A DNA stretch of 64,000 bases from Shewanella jiangmenensis (GTDB taxonomy: Bacteria > Pseudomonadota > Gammaproteobacteria > Enterobacterales > Shewanellaceae), in contig NZ_JAHEPS010000002.1 of NCBI RefSeq assembly GCF_018596335.1, forward strand, positions 62,001 to 126,000. Reading direction: 5' to 3'. Positions 62,095-64,000 of the stretch are shown piece by piece. Within the stretch, counting starts at the first letter, position 1. Each line of letters begins with the position of its first letter. Made by a program: the position numbers and the translations under genes. The notes under the pieces are model-generated. The model was not told the origin of the DNA. It searched no databases and saw nothing but the letters and a program-made list of their open reading frames with translations.

Positions 62095-64000
62095 CTATAA
62101 CAGGTCCTGCGGGTCTCTATCCAGGCTCCAGCGGCAGCGTTTGGCCTCGGGCAGGGCATCGATGGCGGGTAAAATGGCTTCCAGTGCCTGCTGCAGCCCC
62201 TGGCGGTTGTCAGCCTGAAACATCAGTTGGCGCCTGTGTTTACCTGCCTTTCGGTCCATGGGCGCGGGCAGCGGGCCTATCACTTCAAAGCCACGGTCTT
62301 TGGGCAGCATGGCCGCGATGGCCGCAAGAAACGCATCGGCATCGGCGGCGTTGTGGGCCTCCGCGCGGGCAAGCACCATGTGCCAGGCCGGTGGCAGCGC
62401 CGCCTGTTTGCGCTCACTCAGCTGATTGCGGGCAAATTCGCCGTAGCCCTTGTGCATCAGCTCCCTGAGAATGGGGTTATCGCTTTGGTGGGTTTGCAGC
62501 AGCACAGTGCCGGGTTTGGCGGCGCGTCCGGCGCGGCCCGCCACCTGGGTATAAAGCTGGCCAAAGCGCTCGGGGGCACGAAAATCGGCACTGAAAAGCG
62601 CGCCGTCCACATCCAAAAGGCCCACTAAGGTCACATCGGGGAAGTGATGCCCCTTGGCGAGCATTTGGGTGCCCACCAGAATGCGGTAGTCACCGCGATG
62701 AATGGCGGCGAGGTGCTGTTCCAGCGAGCCCTTTAAGCGGGTGGTGTCGCGATCGATCCGCACCACAGGATATTTGGGAAATTCGGCCTTAAGTACCTGC
62801 TCGAGCTGCTCTGTGCCTATGCCGTGGCCCATCAGCATGGTGGAGCCACAGTTATGGCACTGGGCCGGAATGGCATACTGGTTGCCGCAGTGGTGGCAGC
62901 GGATTTCGCCAAGCTTTTGATGCACTGTGAAAAACGCATCGCAGCGGTCACATTCATGCAAGTGGCCACACTCGTGGCACAGCAGCGCCGGGGCAAAGCC
63001 GCGGCGGTTTAAAAACAGCAGCACCTGATTGCCCGCATCCAGATGCAGGCGCATCTCATTGAGGAGCGCCGCCGACATGCCCGCCTTAAGTGGCTGGTTG
63101 CGGATATCAATTATCCCTTGGCGCACCTTTTTGGCGTTACCCGCACGCTCGCCAAGGTGCAGGTGGCGATAGCGGCCGCTTAGGGCATTTTGCAGCGACT
63201 CGAGCGAAGGTGTGGCAGAGCCCAATATCACCGGAATGTCCTCAAGGCTTGCGCGCATCACCGCCAGATCCCGCGCATGGTAGCCAACCCCTTCCTGCTG
63301 TTTGAATGAGCTGTCGTGCTCTTCATCGAGGATGATGATGCCGGGGTACGCCATGGGGGTGAACAACGCCGAGCGGGTGCCGATGATGATGGCCGCTTCG
63401 CCGCTGCGCCCGGCGCGCCAGGCGTCGAGCCGCTGGTTGTCGGTGAGGTTGGAGTGAATGACGGCTACCTCAACCTTAAAGCGGCGGCGGAAGCGGTCGA
63501 TGGTTTGCGGCGTAAGGCCAATCTCAGGCACTAAAATCAGCGCCTGCTTGCCTTCACCGAGCACTTTCTCAAGGGCTGCGAGGTACACTTCTGTCTTGCC
63601 AGAGCCTGTGATGCCCTCAAGCAGGGTGCACTCAAACCCGGCTGCGCCATTGATGGCGGCAACGGCAATGGCCTGTTCTTTATTGAGTTTGTGCGGCGCT
63701 TCGCCAAGCTCAAGCGTGTCTCGCCACTCAAGGTTACTGGCAACAACCACTTCATCGCGCTCAAGCCAGCCTTTATCTTCGAGCCCTTTAAGGGCAGCCT
63801 TGCTGAGCTCGAGGGTGTTGAATTCATCAAGGCTCATCGGGCCCTGCAGCAGCTGTGCGGCCAGCTTTTGCTGCGCCGGTGCGCGCTTGAGCGCATCCAA
63901 TCCGGCATCAATCGCCTTTTGTGTGAGTTTAAGAAGAGTGCGGGTTTTGGGGGCGGCGTCTGCGCCTTTACGCAGCGCCACCGGTAGCGCCTGGGTCAGC
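62095..64000 (-). CDS. priA: Primosomal replication protein N' (PriA), start outside the window
   Basis: Helicase that restarts stalled replication forks. The frame runs off the right edge, so roughly the first 100 residues (DNA-binding wing) are missing. Visible are Walker A GITGSGKTEVYL, DEEHDSSFKQQ, the zinc-binding cysteines CHECGHLHECDRC and CHHCGNQY/CHNCGS, and helicase motifs MLAKGHHFPDV and QVAGRAGRA. The frame is complete to the stop with no defect. Confidence 0.95.
   Translation of the reverse strand, partial: LTQALPVALRKGADAAPKTRTLLKLTQKAIDAGLDALKRAPAQQKLAAQLLQGPMSLDEFNTLELSKAALKGLEDKGWLERDEVVVASNLEWRDTLELGEAPHKLNKEQAIAVAAINGAAGFECTLLEGITGSGKTEVYLAALEKVLGEGKQALILVPEIGLTPQTIDRFRRRFKVEVAVIHSNLTDNQRLDAWRAGRSGEAAIIIGTRSALFTPMAYPGIIILDEEHDSSFKQQEGVGYHARDLAVMRASLEDIPVILGSATPSLESLQNALSGRYRHLHLGERAGNAKKVRQGIIDIRNQPLKAGMSAALLNEMRLHLDAGNQVLLFLNRRGFAPALLCHECGHLHECDRCDAFFTVHQKLGEIRCHHCGNQYAIPAQCHNCGSTMLMGHGIGTEQLEQVLKAEFPKYPVVRIDRDTTRLKGSLEQHLAAIHRGDYRILVGTQMLAKGHHFPDVTLVGLLDVDGALFSADFRAPERFGQLYTQVAGRAGRAAKPGTVLLQTHQSDNPILRELMHKGYGEFARNQLSERKQAALPPAWHMVLARAEAHNAADADAFLAAIAAMLPKDRGFEVIGPLPAPMDRKAGKHRRQLMFQADNRQGLQQALEAILPAIDALPEAKRCRWSLDRDPQDLL

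Overview
The window looks like chromosomal DNA of a GC-rich Shewanella (Gammaproteobacteria). I base this on gene content: a complete SirA/MccA-type octaheme sulfite reductase locus, a DP-EP family protein, type III (eukaryote-like) ornithine decarboxylase, TorT, Udp, UvrD, UbiA, UbiD, Fre, HslVU, FtsN, ArgS and PriA, all closest in my recognition to Shewanella proteins. No rRNA, tRNA, prophage, transposase or CRISPR array is visible. The species cannot be fixed from the sequence alone.

Layout. 1-4.9 kb: EmrAB-like efflux pair (first gene cut by the window edge), an ElaA-type acetyltransferase, an ABM-domain protein, a short hypothetical and a radical SAM protein. 4.9-8.2 kb: two tandem, overlapping LysR paralogues and an OmpA-family porin, all on the minus strand. 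8.2-11.5 kb: a long unusual leader, ornithine decarboxylase, a YdcH-like small protein and uridine phosphorylase with CRP-type sites. 11.8-14.7 kb: NfeD, two stomatin/SPFH proteins and a DUF2059 protein in one operon. 14.7-17.7 kb: an exported amidase preceded by a structured leader and a 24-residue membrane peptide, then a membrane-bound winged-helix regulator carrying a receiver domain. 17.8-23.2 kb: uvrD, ubiA, torT, a MazG-like hydrolase and a Cdd1-like protein.

23.3-36.2 kb is a sulfite-respiration island. SirA has seven CXXCH hemes plus one CX15CH heme and stands divergent from a dedicated heme-ligation set (CcmF-like, CcmH-like, TlpA-like). Downstream of sirA lie a rhodanese, an FKBP isomerase, a TPR protein, a Tat-exported four-cluster ferredoxin and an NrfD-like quinol oxidase. 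Last come NosL/NosD/NosF/NosY-like copper-handling genes, which fit the heme-copper active site known for MccA. Electrons would pass from quinol to the NrfD-like protein, to the ferredoxin, to SirA, while the accessory genes insert the odd heme and the copper.

36.3-50.7 kb: a CadC-like regulator, fre, ubiD, an exported Arg-rich protein, a vibriolysin-like M4 protease, a DUF971 protein, and a 1075-residue winged-helix/STAND/TPR regulator followed by a DP-EP protein and a PAS-GGDEF cyclase. An 18-bp motif occurs three times in front of the last two genes. 50.7-64 kb: a YfaZ-like porin, hslVU, a fold-back (MITE-like) element, ftsN-argS, a DUF1800/DUF1501 pair, a large lipoprotein, and priA cut by the right edge.

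A recurrent oddity is short tandem duplication at or just past gene ends, including four consecutive-region genes of the sir operon.
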